NCBI RefSeq assembly: GCF_018736145.1
Contig: NZ_CP059997.1
Span: 7,687,501 to 7,751,500 of the forward strand
Length of the DNA stretch: 64,000 bases
Source: Amycolatopsis sp. CA-230715
Lineage (GTDB): Bacteria; Actinomycetota; Actinomycetes; Mycobacteriales; Pseudonocardiaceae
Reading direction: 5' to 3'
The position numbers and the translations under genes are program-made. Each line of letters opens with the position of its first letter. The first letter of the stretch is position 1. Positions 1-8,997 of the stretch are shown piece by piece. The notes under the pieces were generated by a model. It was not told the origin of the DNA. It did not search any database and saw only the letters and a program-made list of their open reading frames with translations.

Positions 1-632
1 GAGGCGCGCCACACGAGCTGCAGCGTCGTCCAGTCCCGTGCCCGCATCAGCTTTTCGAGCCGGTCGAAGTCGTAGTCGAGGTCCGCCAGCCGTACCCGGC
101 TCGCCACGGCGAGGACCAGGTGGTGCGCACCGGCGAAGGCGACCCGCGGCGGCAGCGCGGGGTCGAGATCGTCCGCGGCCCAGCCCAGCGCCGCGAGCGC
201 TTCGGCGAGATCGGCGTCGGCGACTTCGGCGACCGAGGGCTCGACGCTCGTCAGCGTCGCGCGAAACGTGCCGGAGCCGTCCGTCACGACGTCGACGGGC
301 ACCGTCCCGGCCGGGGTCGCGAAGACCAGTTCGCCCTCGCCGATCCGGTCGGCGAGCGCGACCGCGGTGGCGACGGTGGCGTGCCCGCAGAACGGCACCT
401 CCGCCTTGGGACTGAAGTACCGCGCGGTGAACGCCCTGCCCTCGGTGCCGAGACCGGGCGGTGGCGCGGTGAGGAACGCGGTTTCGGAGTACCCGAGATC
501 GGCCGCGATCGCCACCATCGCGGCGTCGTCGAGACCGCTCGCGTCCAGCACGATCCCCGCGGGGTTGCCGCCGGCGGGATCGGTGGTGAACGCGGTGTAG
601 CGCAGGACTTCGGTACGCGCGGAAGCAGTCAT
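1..632 (-). CDS. PhzF family isomerase/epimerase-like protein (C-terminus off the left edge)
   Basis: The protein reads MTASARTEVLRYTAFTTDP, then GGNPAGIV, GYSETAFL, ARYFSP and VPFCGHAT. These are the hallmark motifs of the PhzF / diaminopimelate-epimerase-like fold, in order from about residue 20 to 80. Known members isomerise small metabolites; the substrate here cannot be read from sequence. About 210 residues are present, and the usual length is 260-300, so the C-terminal half-domain is missing only because the window starts here. ATG at 632 was chosen; an in-frame ATG at 638 is possible and neither has a clear ribosome site. The gene lies 55 nt downstream of the FAD oxidase on the same strand and may be co-transcribed with it. 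Confidence 0.85.
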   Translation of the reverse strand, partial: MTASARTEVLRYTAFTTDPAGGNPAGIVLDASGLDDAAMVAIAADLGYSETAFLTAPPPGLGTEGRAFTARYFSPKAEVPFCGHATVATAVALADRIGEGELVFATPAGTVPVDVVTDGSGTFRATLTSVEPSVAEVADADLAEALAALGWAADDLDPALPPRVAFAGAHHLVLAVASRVRLADLDYDFDRLEKLMRARDWTTLQLVWRA

Positions 633-687
633 GCCCATCGCCAACGCGCGCCCCGCCGATTTATTTCCCAAGCACAGCCTTCCCGGC

Positions 688-2061
688 TCAGAAGACCTTG
701 CCGGGATTGAGGATCCCGTGCGGATCGAGCGCCCGCTTGACCGCGGCGTGCAGATCGAGCACCGCGGGCCCCAGCTCGTCCGCGAGACCGGGCCGTTTGA
801 GCAGGCCGACGCCGTGCTCGCCGGTCACCGTGCCGCCGAGGTCGAGCGCGCCTTCGATGATGTCGTCGAACGCGGCTTGCGCGGCACGCCTGGCTTCGTC
901 GTCGCCCGGCGGCGTGATGAGGAGCGGGTGCAGGTTGCCGTCACCGATGTGCGCGATGTTCGCGATGGTGACGCCGTGCCGCTCGGCGGCCGCGTCGATG
1001 CGCGCGAGCATGTCCGGCACCCGCTGGACCGGCACGCAGACGTCCTCGGTGAGCACCGGTCCGAGGCGTTCGAGCGCGGGATAGGCCAGCCGCCGCGCCG
1101 CGAAGAGCGCGTCCGCCTCCGCCTGGTCCGTCGACCGCGCGGCCCAGGTCGCCCCCGCCCCTTCGAAGCAGCGCAGGATGGTCGCCGCTTCGTGTTCGCC
1201 GGACGCGCCCGGCGCGTCGCTCCTGGCGAGCAGCACCACGTCCGCGTCGGCGGACAGGCCCATGTTCTTCCACGCGTCCACCGCGGCGAGGCAGTGCCGG
1301 TCGACGAGTTCGAGCGCGGAGGGCACCACCCCGGCGGCGACCACCGCGGCGGCCGCTTCCCCGGCGGCGACCGTCGAATCGAAGAACCCGGCGATGGTGC
1401 GCTCCTGGCCGCGCAGCGCGCGCAGCCGGACGGTGACCTCGGTGAGCACGCCGAGCGTGCCCTCGGACCCGACCATCAGCCCGGCGAGGTCGTACCCCGC
1501 GACGCCCTTCGCGGTGCGGCGGCCGAGCCGCACCAGCTCACCGGTACCGGTGACCACCTGGAGCCCGAGCACGTAGTCGCGGGTCACGCCGTACTTCACG
1601 CAGCAGACCCCGCCCGCGTTCGTCGCGACGTTGCCGCCGATCGTCGACCACGGCGAGCTCGCCGGATCCGGCGGGTACCAGAGGCCCCGCTCCGCGCACG
1701 CCGCGCGGAGATCGTCGTTCACCACACCCGGTTCCACCACGGCGAGCCGTTCCAGCGGGTCGATCTCCTTGATCGCGGTGAGCCGGTCGGTCACCAGCAC
1801 GACCCCGCCTTCGATCGCGTTCGCGCCGCCGGAAAGACCGGTGCCCGCGCCCCGGGTGACGAGCGGCGCGCCATGGCGGAGGCACTGCCGCACGGTGGTC
1901 CGGACCTCTTCCGCGGTGTGCGGCCGGACGAGGACGACGGGTACCGCGTACGGCGCCCATTCCGCTTCGTCGTGGGAGAATCCGCGCAGCACGTCGGGAT
2001 CGCGCACGAGCCGGTCTTCCGGCAGCGCGGCCGCCAGGTCGTCGATCAGGGCCGTGTCCAT
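688..2061 (-). CDS. FAD-binding oxidase, GlcD / D-lactate dehydrogenase-like
   Basis: The protein has 457 residues, typical of the GlcD/D-2-hydroxyacid dehydrogenase group of the VAO flavoprotein superfamily. The N-terminal PCMH-type FAD domain shows VTRGAGTGLSGGA (about residues 69-81), PPDPAS and GGNVATNAGG, followed by GVAGYDLAGLMVGSEGTLG. The C-terminal cap has AHIGDGNLHP and TGEHGVGLLKR, the substrate and metal-site motifs of this family, and ends with the usual LDPHGILNPGKVF. Inference: it oxidises a 2-hydroxy acid such as glycolate or D-lactate in the cytoplasm and passes electrons to an unidentified acceptor. No GlcE or GlcF partners lie nearby, so it is probably a single-chain enzyme. 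Confidence 0.9.
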   Translation of the reverse strand: MDTALIDDLAAALPEDRLVRDPDVLRGFSHDEAEWAPYAVPVVLVRPHTAEEVRTTVRQCLRHGAPLVTRGAGTGLSGGANAIEGGVVLVTDRLTAIKEIDPLERLAVVEPGVVNDDLRAACAERGLWYPPDPASSPWSTIGGNVATNAGGVCCVKYGVTRDYVLGLQVVTGTGELVRLGRRTAKGVAGYDLAGLMVGSEGTLGVLTEVTVRLRALRGQERTIAGFFDSTVAAGEAAAAVVAAGVVPSALELVDRHCLAAVDAWKNMGLSADADVVLLARSDAPGASGEHEAATILRCFEGAGATWAARSTDQAEADALFAARRLAYPALERLGPVLTEDVCVPVQRVPDMLARIDAAAERHGVTIANIAHIGDGNLHPLLITPPGDDEARRAAQAAFDDIIEGALDLGGTVTGEHGVGLLKRPGLADELGPAVLDLHAAVKRALDPHGILNPGKVF

Positions 2062-2099
2062 CGGTACAGGCTACGACAGTCCGTTTTGGACGGTCGGGC

Positions 2100-2738
2100 T
2101 CAGAACGCGGTGATGCTCGACGGCGCCCGTTCGGCGCGGCTGAGCGCGCGCAGCACGGCGGTCGGGCCGTGACGGCGCACGGCGAGCCGCGAAAGGAGCG
2201 AAACCACGGTTTCGACCGCGCTCGGCGGAAGTTCGGGCGTGGCGACGCCCACGCTCACCGCGAGGTCGTCGGAGTGCACGGCCAGTTCCATCATCCTGGT
2301 CACGAGCAGGTCGTCGAGCGAAAGCGACCAGTCGCCCCAGATCGGCATGTGCACCGCGCGCTCCGGCGCCGTGGCGAGGCTGTCTTCCAACTCGTCGAGG
2401 ACGGCGGCGGTGCGGGCCGCCAGCGCGGCAGGACCCTCGGCCGCGATCCGCGCGCCACCGTCGCGGATGCGGACGTTGATGTCGGCGTCGAGGCCACCGT
2501 CGATCCACTCCACCCGGCCGTAGTGGTCGAGCAGGCCGATCACCGGTTCGTTCGGTGGTGGCGCCGACAACGCGTCGGGGACGGCGAGGATCTGGTAGGC
2601 GAGGTGCCCGGCGAGCCCGGCGACGCTGAACTCCGGCAACGCGCTCGGCGAATCCCACGCGGCGGCCACCGCGGGATCGCGCAGCAGCCCCACCGCCGAA
2701 CGGCTGGTGGCGAGGAAATCCGGTCCGACACCGCTCAT
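2100..2738 (-). CDS. Maleylpyruvate isomerase N-terminal/DinB-like mycothiol-dependent family protein
   Basis: This 212-residue helical protein resembles the actinobacterial maleylpyruvate isomerase family, many of which use mycothiol. Visible are an N-terminal segment with SVAGLAGHLAYQI (His near residue 45, where the family has its first metal ligand) and a later MMELAVHSDDLAVSVG segment with the conserved HxDDL-type metal site. The family can act as a thiol-dependent isomerase or detoxification enzyme; the reaction of this member is not identifiable. It sits 38 nt upstream of the FAD oxidase gene and is divergent from the CocE-type hydrolase. Confidence 0.7.
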   Translation of the reverse strand: MSGVGPDFLATSRSAVGLLRDPAVAAAWDSPSALPEFSVAGLAGHLAYQILAVPDALSAPPPNEPVIGLLDHYGRVEWIDGGLDADINVRIRDGGARIAAEGPAALAARTAAVLDELEDSLATAPERAVHMPIWGDWSLSLDDLLVTRMMELAVHSDDLAVSVGVATPELPPSAVETVVSLLSRLAVRRHGPTAVLRALSRAERAPSSITAF

Positions 2739-2842
2739 CTCACCCCTCCTCGCGGGGTCCCGTGGTTCCAGGCTCTCACAGGAACCGGTGGCAGCGGGTA
2801 CGTTCGGGTACGGGGGGTGATCATCGGCGAAGGGTGGAACTG

Positions 2843-4468
2843 GTGCTGGACCGCATTGCTGACCGGGTGCTCGGCCTGCCGCGGGCCGAGGGGCCCGCGC
2901 CCGAGGTGACCAAGGACCTGCGCGTCCCGATGCCCGACGGCGCGGTCCTGCTGGCCGACCGGTACGCCCCGCCCGGCGCGGGCCCGGCGCCGGTCGTGCT
3001 GATCCGCACCCCGTACGGCAAGGGCACCGTGCTGGGAAAGCTCTTCGGCACCACCTTCGCGCGGCACGGCCTGCAGACCGTCGTGCAGAGCACGCGCGGC
3101 ACCTTCGGCTCCGGCGGCGAGTTCCGCCCCTTCCACCACGAACGCGAGGACGGGCTGGCCACCGCCGCGTGGCTGCGCGAACAGCCGTGGTGCGACGGGC
3201 GGCTCGCGATGGCGGGCGCGAGCTACCTCGGGCACACGCAATGGGCGGTCGGGCCCTACCTCGACCCGCCGCTGGAAGCCATGTGCCTCGCCATCACCGC
3301 GTCCGAGTTCGTGTCCACGTTCTACCCCGGCGGGGTGCTCGCCGCGGACAACATGGTGTCGTGGTCGGCGCTGATCGGCAGGCAGGAACTCCCGTTCGCG
3401 CAGCTCCCGAACCCGGTGCAGACCCGCCGCACCCGCAGGGCCATGGCCGCGCTCCCGATCGCGGGTGCGGATTTCGCCGCGATCGGGAAACCAGTCTCGT
3501 TCCTCCAGGACGTCACGGCGCACGCCGAACCGGACGACGAGTTCTGGGCGATGTCCGACCACAGCGCCGAACTGTCTACATTGGACACGCCGATCAGCAT
3601 GGTCACCGGCTGGTACGACCTGTTCATCACCGCGCAGCTGCGCGATTTCCGCGCGCTCGCCGACGCCGGGAAGTCGCCCCGCATCACGATCGGCCCGTGG
3701 TCGCACGGCGAGCCAGCCAGCATCAGGACCCTGCTGCAGGACCAGCTCGGCTTCCTCTCCGCGCACCTGAACGGCGACCGCGCCCAGCTGCGCCGCTCGC
3801 CGGTGCGGCTGTTCCTGCAGGGCGCGAACACCTGGCTCGACTTCGACCAGTGGCCACCCGAATCGACGGCCACCGACGCGCACCTGCGCCCGCTCGGCCG
3901 CCTCGGCGACGCCGTCGACCGCGACACCCCACCGGACACGTTCACCTACGACCCCGCCGACCCGACCCCCGCCGTCGGCGGGCCGCTGCTGATGGGGAAG
4001 GCGAAGCAGCGCGACAACACCGCCGTCGAGGCGCGGCCGGACGTACTGGTGTTCACCGGCGAACCGCTCGAACACGATCTCGACGTGCTCGGTGACGTCG
4101 GCGCGACCGTGCACGTGCGCACCGATCTCGGGCACGCCGACGTGTACGTCCGGTTGTGCGACGTCGACCGCGACGGGATTTCCCGCAATGTCACCGACGG
4201 CATCCTGCGGCTGCGCCCCGGCGCGCCGGAAGCCAGCGCCGACGGCGTGGTGACCGCTCAGGTCGCGCTCGACCCCACGGCCTACCGGTTCCGGCGGGGA
4301 CATCGCCTTCGCGTGCAGGTGGCGGGCGGCGCGTTCCCGCGGTTCGCCCGCAACCACGGCACCGGCGAACCGGTGGCCGAGGCCGTCGACGGGAAGCCGT
4401 GCCGGTTCGTGATCTTCCACGACGCGGCCCACCCGTCGAAGATCACGCTGCCGGTGTTCACCGGCTGA
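2843..4468 (+). CDS. CocE/NonD family hydrolase (X-Pro dipeptidyl-peptidase-like)
   Basis: This is an alpha/beta hydrolase of roughly 541 residues. The N-terminal domain has PMPDGAVLLADRYAP, IRTPYGKG, QSTRGTFGSGGEF and the nucleophile elbow MAGASYLGHTQW. The C-terminal jelly-roll domain, ending GEPVAEAVDGK, is typical of cocaine esterase and glutaryl-7-ACA acylase relatives. The predicted activity is ester or amide hydrolysis with a Ser-Asp-His triad (GWYD carries the likely Asp, PWSHG the His). GTG at 2843 is preferred because GAAGGGTGGA lies about 8 nt upstream. The frame stays open to 2762 and GTG at 2834 is an alternative. It converges on the diguanylate cyclase gene. Confidence 0.88.
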   Translation: MLDRIADRVLGLPRAEGPAPEVTKDLRVPMPDGAVLLADRYAPPGAGPAPVVLIRTPYGKGTVLGKLFGTTFARHGLQTVVQSTRGTFGSGGEFRPFHHEREDGLATAAWLREQPWCDGRLAMAGASYLGHTQWAVGPYLDPPLEAMCLAITASEFVSTFYPGGVLAADNMVSWSALIGRQELPFAQLPNPVQTRRTRRAMAALPIAGADFAAIGKPVSFLQDVTAHAEPDDEFWAMSDHSAELSTLDTPISMVTGWYDLFITAQLRDFRALADAGKSPRITIGPWSHGEPASIRTLLQDQLGFLSAHLNGDRAQLRRSPVRLFLQGANTWLDFDQWPPESTATDAHLRPLGRLGDAVDRDTPPDTFTYDPADPTPAVGGPLLMGKAKQRDNTAVEARPDVLVFTGEPLEHDLDVLGDVGATVHVRTDLGHADVYVRLCDVDRDGISRNVTDGILRLRPGAPEASADGVVTAQVALDPTAYRFRRGHRLRVQVAGGAFPRFARNHGTGEPVAEAVDGKPCRFVIFHDAAHPSKITLPVFTG

Positions 4469-4477
4469 GCGGGCCCT

Positions 4478-5776
4478 TCAGGCGAGGACAACGCGGTTGC
4501 GGCCGCCGCGTTTGGCTTCGTACAAGGCGGTGTCGGCGGCACGGACGACCCGGTCGAGGACCGTGCCCGCCTCCGGGTACAGCGCGGCGCCGATCGAAGC
4601 CGACAAGCCGGTGATCGTCGGGGCGGCGTCGTCGTGCTGTTCGACGGCGACTTCGAGCGCGCCGATCGCGCCGCGGACGCGTTCGGCGATCCGCTCGACG
4701 TCCGCCCTGGCGACCTTGGGCAGCAGCACGACGAACTCCTCGCCGCCGAACCGGCCGACGCAGTCGCTGGTGCGCACGGCCTCGGTGATCGCGGAGGCGA
4801 CCGCTTTGAGCACGGCGTCCCCGGCGAGGTGGCCGTGGGTGTCGTTGATCCGCTTGAAGTGGTCGAGGTCGATCATCAGCACGCCGATGGTCGAGCGGGT
4901 CACGTCGGCCCTGGCCAGTTCCTGCCCCGCGAGGTGGTGCCACCCGCTGGTGTTGAACAGGCCGGTCTTCTCGTCGGTCGTCGCGGCGATCTCGAGCTGC
5001 TTGACCAGCACGCCCCGGTGCAGGAGCAGCAGCGGCGGGACGACCGCGAGCGCGAGCGCGGGCTGCGTGGCCAGCGCGATCGCGGTGAGGACGCCGAGGC
5101 ACAGCGTCGCGCCTTCGAGCAGGTTGTCGACCCAGCCGCCGAGCAGCGTCTTGACGCTGAACTTCGTGGTGTTCAGCGCGGGAACGATCAGCACGGCGCC
5201 CGCCACGAAGTACGTCACGACGGTCAGCGCGACGATCCCCGCGCCGCGCCAGCCGCCGTCCAGCGCGCCCCGCACGCCGTCCAGGCCGGTGAGCGCGAGG
5301 ACGAGCTTGGCGCTGTAGCAGGTGAGGACGACGACGCTGCCGTTGAGCACGGTCCGGAACGCGGGCACGCGCCGCAGCCGGTACCAGCTGCGGATCGCGA
5401 GGTGCCAGTAGAGAACGGCGACCAGCACCGCGACCAGCGCGGCCGGGAGCAGCAGCACACCGGCGAAGGTCCACACGGACGTGAGGTTGATGTGCGGGGT
5501 GCCGTTCACGCGCCTTCGCACGCGCTCGACCTGGCGGCCCAGCTCGGCCGCCAGCACGCCCATCCCAGCGAGGGCACCCAGAAGGGCGAAGTCGGAGTGG
5601 CTGGCCGGAATCCGGAATGCCACGATCGCGGTGGTGACCAGCGCGACCGCTTCGACCGCGATGGCGTAGGCGATCAGCCGCGGACGCTGCGCCCACAGCG
5701 CCCATCGGCGGGGTGTGAGCACATCACGGATCGGCAGCGCATGTCTTCGCCGCCCGCGGTAGTCGCTCATACTCAT
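4478..5776 (-). CDS. Membrane-anchored GGDEF diguanylate cyclase
   Basis: This 432-residue protein has about six hydrophobic segments in the first 250 residues, then a GGDEF domain. The catalytic signature is RFGGEEFVVLLP, with GGEEF starting near residue 344. The domain opens with DEKTGLFNTSGW and DLDHFKRINDTHGHLAGD, so substrate and metal residues look intact and it should make cyclic di-GMP at the membrane. No RxxD inhibitory site is obvious just before GGEEF. Start ATG 5776 is favoured over ATG 5770 because GGGAG lies about 8 nt upstream. No EAL domain or partner is adjacent. Confidence 0.93.
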   Translation of the reverse strand: MSMSDYRGRRRHALPIRDVLTPRRWALWAQRPRLIAYAIAVEAVALVTTAIVAFRIPASHSDFALLGALAGMGVLAAELGRQVERVRRRVNGTPHINLTSVWTFAGVLLLPAALVAVLVAVLYWHLAIRSWYRLRRVPAFRTVLNGSVVVLTCYSAKLVLALTGLDGVRGALDGGWRGAGIVALTVVTYFVAGAVLIVPALNTTKFSVKTLLGGWVDNLLEGATLCLGVLTAIALATQPALALAVVPPLLLLHRGVLVKQLEIAATTDEKTGLFNTSGWHHLAGQELARADVTRSTIGVLMIDLDHFKRINDTHGHLAGDAVLKAVASAITEAVRTSDCVGRFGGEEFVVLLPKVARADVERIAERVRGAIGALEVAVEQHDDAAPTITGLSASIGAALYPEAGTVLDRVVRAADTALYEAKRGGRNRVVLA

Positions 5777-6037
5777 CCACGAGCTCCCTCACGTGAGGTC
5801 ACCACTCAATCACAGCCGGCCGTCGAGCGCGCCGAACGTGACTCGACCGGAGCAACGGGAGGAGGTGGCCCCGATGCGCAACCGCGACTCCTGAACCACG
5901 CACCTGCTCCTCATCATCCCTCGTCCCCCGCGTCGTGGCACGCGTGCGCCCTGGCGCGGGGGATGACCCCCACTGAGACGAATCCCACGGTCACCGGTCC
6001 CGAACTCCGTTGTGCCCCGTGCGGTCGAAGCGGCAAA

Positions 6038-6673
6038 GTGACCGTCGTGGTGACGCTGGCGTTCGTGATGACGTGCCTGGTGATCGTGATAGCGCCGGGC
6101 CCGACCTTCGCGGTGCTGCTCAACCAGTCGCTCCGGCACGGGCGGCGCGCCGGGCTGGCCACCGTGCTCGGCAACACCACCGGCCTGGTGTTCTGGGCCG
6201 CCGCCTCCGCGCTCGGCCTCACCGCGTTGATCCGCACCTCCGAAGTCGCGTTCGTGGTGCTGAAGGTGGCGGGCGCGGTCTACCTGTGCTGGCTCGGGGT
6301 GCGCTCGCTGATCCGCTCGCGGTCGCGTGCCGCGTCCGAGGAGGAACCGGAGCCCGTCGCCGGGGGCGTCGCCTCGGCGTTCCGCGCCGGTCTGATCACC
6401 AACCTGGCCAACCCGAAGGCCGCGGTCCTCTACCTCGCGCTGATCCCACAGTTCCTGCCCGCCGACGGCGATCCCGCGTTCGCCACCGCGGTGCTCGCCT
6501 GCGTCCAGATGGGCATCAGCGTCGCCTGGTACACCCTGCTCCTGCTCGCACTCGGGTTCTCCCGTCGCGTGCTGGCGAGACCCGCCGTGAAGGCCAGAGT
6601 CGACCAGCTCAGCGGCCTCGTTCTGGTCGGCCTAGGCGTCCGGATGGTCACCATGAGCAGAGCCGCGCTGTAA
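6038..6673 (+). CDS. LysE/RhtB family amino-acid exporter
   Basis: This is a polytopic inner-membrane protein of about 211 residues. The N-terminal segment VIVIAPGPTFAVLLNQSLRHGRRAG is split here only by its length limits: its core APGPTFAVLLNQSLRHG matches the RhtB/LysE signature, followed by GNTTGL. The middle motif FRAGLITNLANPKAAVLYLAL is represented by NLANPKAA, and six hydrophobic helices can be counted. The expected role is proton-driven efflux of amino acids or homoserine-like compounds. The frame is open far upstream, so the start is uncertain; GTG at 6038 gives the family-typical length. Its neighbours do not suggest a specific substrate. Confidence 0.87.
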   Translation: MTVVVTLAFVMTCLVIVIAPGPTFAVLLNQSLRHGRRAGLATVLGNTTGLVFWAAASALGLTALIRTSEVAFVVLKVAGAVYLCWLGVRSLIRSRSRAASEEEPEPVAGGVASAFRAGLITNLANPKAAVLYLALIPQFLPADGDPAFATAVLACVQMGISVAWYTLLLLALGFSRRVLARPAVKARVDQLSGLVLVGLGVRMVTMSRAAL

Positions 6674-6798
6674 CCCCGCGCCTGTGATCCAGGTCTCTGC
6701 AACCCCGCGCCGGGTTCGCGGCCTGTAGGCAGTGCGTGGCCGTTCCGCTGTGGACGGTCGCGTGCCATGGCCATTCCATTCGCGACAGTGAGGACGTC

Positions 6799-7353
6799 TT
6801 GCCGGAGGAACCTGTCCGCGGGACCGCGCCGAAGTGGGAGGGCGAGTTCGTCGCCTACTTCGAGGCGAGGTCGCCGTCGCTGCGCTCGACCGCGTTCGTC
6901 CTGTGCGGCGACTGGCACCGCGCCGAAGACCTGCTGCAGGCGACCTTCCTGAAGCTGTACCAGGTGTGGCCGCGGCTGGTCCGGCGCGGCGAACTGGACG
7001 GGTACGCCCGCCGCGTGCTCGTGCGGGTGTTCCTGCACGAGAACCGGCGCCTGTGGCGCGTCCGCGAACACGTCAGCGCCGAACCGCCGGACATCGCGGC
7101 GCCCGGCGATCCCGATGTGGCGCAACGACTTGCCGTGCGCGCGGCGCTCGCCGCGGTGCCGCCGAAGCAGCGCGCGGTGCTGGTGCTGCGCTATTGGAAC
7201 GACCTCAGCGTCGAAGGCTCCGCCGACGCGCTGGGGTGCTCGGTCGGCACCGTCAAGAGCCAGACCGCGCGGGGACTGGCCACGCTGCGCAAGCGGCTCG
7301 GCCCGCAGCTCGACGACCTGGTCCGCGGTGGGCGGAAGGAGCACTGGGCATGA
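6799..7353 (+). CDS. SigE-family ECF RNA polymerase sigma factor
   Basis: This is a group 4 sigma factor. Region 2 is FVAYFEARSPSLRSTAF, then DWHRAEDLLQATFLKLYQVW; region 4 is LAAVPPKQRAVLVLRYW, with DALGCSVGTVKSQTARG as the helix-turn-helix. The pattern matches the actinobacterial SigE-family ECF group. TTG at 6799 follows GTGAGGAC and gives 184 residues; a GTG at 6736 would give 205. The stop overlaps the ATG of the next gene (ATGA), so sigma factor and membrane protein are translationally coupled, the usual arrangement for a sigma factor and its cognate anti-sigma or effector. Confidence 0.88.
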   Translation: MPEEPVRGTAPKWEGEFVAYFEARSPSLRSTAFVLCGDWHRAEDLLQATFLKLYQVWPRLVRRGELDGYARRVLVRVFLHENRRLWRVREHVSAEPPDIAAPGDPDVAQRLAVRAALAAVPPKQRAVLVLRYWNDLSVEGSADALGCSVGTVKSQTARGLATLRKRLGPQLDDLVRGGRKEHWA

Positions 7354-7763
7354 ACGACGACGAAGTCCGCGCGCTGATCACGCTCGCGGGCCCCGGCGAC
7401 GAGCCGGTACCGGCTGGCGCGGATCTGCCGCGCCTGCTCGCCCGCGGGCGGCGGCAACGGCGCAACCGCGCGCTGTTCGTGGTTTCCGGCAGCGCGCTCA
7501 CCACGGCGGCGGTGGTGCTGTTCGTCGTGCTGGTGGCGGGACGGGCTCCGGCGGAGGAGCCGCTGCGGCCCGCGAACACCCCCGTCAGCACGACGGCCAC
7601 GACCACCACGACCGCGAAACCCACCAGGACGACCGATGTCCCGGGCACCACGGGCACGGTGCCGAGGCGGTCGCCGACGGGGAGCGCGCCGGGGACGACG
7701 CACACCAGCACCGGCGATCCCACGACCCCGGGCGGGCACGTACCGACCACGACGGCGAGGTGA
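7350..7763 (+). CDS. Small single-pass membrane protein coupled to the sigma factor (possible anti-sigma-like)
   Basis: This 137-residue protein has a cytoplasmic N-terminus of about 45 residues with an Arg-rich RGRRQRRNR stretch, one hydrophobic helix (ALTTAAVVLFVVLVAG) and an extracytoplasmic tail rich in Thr, Pro and Ser with runs such as STTATTTTTAKPT. I do not recognise a zinc-binding anti-sigma domain (no HxxxCxxC). Its overlap with the sigma gene on one side (ATGA) and the glycosyltransferase on the other (GTGA) suggests a regulatory or anchoring partner. The Thr-rich tail could be O-mannosylated, which would fit the next gene; that is inference. Confidence 0.7.
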   Translation: MNDDEVRALITLAGPGDEPVPAGADLPRLLARGRRQRRNRALFVVSGSALTTAAVVLFVVLVAGRAPAEEPLRPANTPVSTTATTTTTAKPTRTTDVPGTTGTVPRRSPTGSAPGTTHTSTGDPTTPGGHVPTTTAR

Positions 7764-8956
7764 CCGTGGTCGCCATCGCCGAGCCGGGCCACCTGATCCC
7801 GGAAAAGCCTTTACCGCCAACGGTTTCGCGGCTGCACCCCTTCGTCCGCGTCGCCGCGGTGTACCTGCTCGTCAGGGTGGTCAGCGTGGGGATGCTCGCC
7901 CTGTTCGCGGCCAGGGTCGACGCCCCGCTCATCGGCCGCCTCACCTCGTGGGACGCGCAGTGGTACCTGACCATCTCCGAGCACGGGTACGACGGCGTCA
8001 CCACCGGCCTCTTCGACGCCGATGGCAACTACGCGCCCCACACCCCGCTCGCGTTCTTCCCCGCGTTCCCGGTACTCGTGCGGCTGGTGGGCGTGTTCAC
8101 GCTGGGCAACGCCGTCGTGGCCGCGCTCCTGCTCAGCCTCGTCGCCGGTGTGGTCGCGGCCTGCGGGCTCTACCGCGTCGCGTGTCTCGTCGACGGCAGG
8201 CCGCGCGCGGGCATGGTGCTCGTCGCGCTGTGGGCCGGGGCGCCGATGGCGATCACGCTGTCGATGCCGTACACGGAGGCGCTTTTCACCGCGTTCGCCG
8301 CGTGGGCGCTCGTCGCCGTGCTGGAGCGGAACTGGGTGATCGCCGCGCTGTGCTGCCTCGGCGCCGGGCTCACCAGACCCACCGCCGTGGTGCTGGTCGC
8401 GGTGGTGGCGATCGCCGCCGTCGTCGCGCTGGCGAAGGGGAAGGCGGGCTGGCGCGCGGCGGTGTGCGTGGCGCTTTGCCCGGCCGGGCTGGCGTTCTGG
8501 TGGGGGTGCGTCGCGGTCCGCACCGGCAGCCTCACGGGCTGGTGGGATCTGGAGTGGAACAACTGGCGCACGCGGTTCGACTGGGGCGCGGAGACCGTGC
8601 GCTTCGCCCGTGACGTGCTGATCTCCGGGCGATCGGCGATGGAGACGACGAGCGTGTTCGTCCTGGCGTTCGCCGCGGTGCTCGGCGCGCTGCTGGCGGT
8701 GTTCGCGGTGAAGCGGGGGCTGCCGTGGCCGGTGGCCGCCTTCGGGATCGGGATGGTGCTGCTCGTCGCGGGCACCGCCGGTATCCCGCAGGCGAAGGCG
8801 CGGTTCCTGCTGCCGGGGTTCACCTTGCTGCTGCCGCTCGCGATCGGGCTGGCAGGCCGCCGCCGGAGCACCATGATCGCCGCCACCACGGGGTTCGTGC
8901 TGGCCGGCTGCTGGTTCAGCGCCTACTCGGTGACCGGCTGGCACTACGCGATCTGA
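7760..8956 (+). CDS. PIG-V-like mannosyltransferase-family membrane protein
   Basis: This 398-residue polytopic protein has about nine transmembrane segments. The N-terminal loop has RLTSWDAQWYLTISEHGYDG, with a WDAxWYxxI motif characteristic of the GPI mannosyltransferase II (PIG-V)-like family in actinobacteria. Later motifs are PLAFFPAFPVLVRL and MPYTEALFTAF, followed by a GLTRPT segment. Known relatives transfer a sugar from a polyprenyl-phosphate donor outside the membrane. GTG at 7760 overlaps the preceding stop (GTGA), so this is the third gene of a coupled sigma factor/membrane protein/transferase operon. Confidence 0.8.
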   Translation: MTVVAIAEPGHLIPEKPLPPTVSRLHPFVRVAAVYLLVRVVSVGMLALFAARVDAPLIGRLTSWDAQWYLTISEHGYDGVTTGLFDADGNYAPHTPLAFFPAFPVLVRLVGVFTLGNAVVAALLLSLVAGVVAACGLYRVACLVDGRPRAGMVLVALWAGAPMAITLSMPYTEALFTAFAAWALVAVLERNWVIAALCCLGAGLTRPTAVVLVAVVAIAAVVALAKGKAGWRAAVCVALCPAGLAFWWGCVAVRTGSLTGWWDLEWNNWRTRFDWGAETVRFARDVLISGRSAMETTSVFVLAFAAVLGALLAVFAVKRGLPWPVAAFGIGMVLLVAGTAGIPQAKARFLLPGFTLLLPLAIGLAGRRRSTMIAATTGFVLAGCWFSAYSVTGWHYAI

Positions 8957-8997
8957 GTCCACTGTGGACATGCGGACGGCACTGTAGGGTCGGGGGC

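Noticed and set aside
631..2172. Long open frame of 513 codons on the + strand opposite the FAD oxidase
   Set aside because: It is an antisense shadow of a clear GlcD-like gene; its product is Arg/Gly/His-rich with no family motifs, as expected in GC-rich DNA.
2735..4432. 565-codon leftward frame over the CocE hydrolase
   Set aside because: Composition is that of an antisense shadow, and the + strand has the full catalytic motif set.
5777..6037. Small gene upstream of the LysE exporter
   Set aside because: Only very short frames such as MRNRDS are present, and none has support beyond a start codon.
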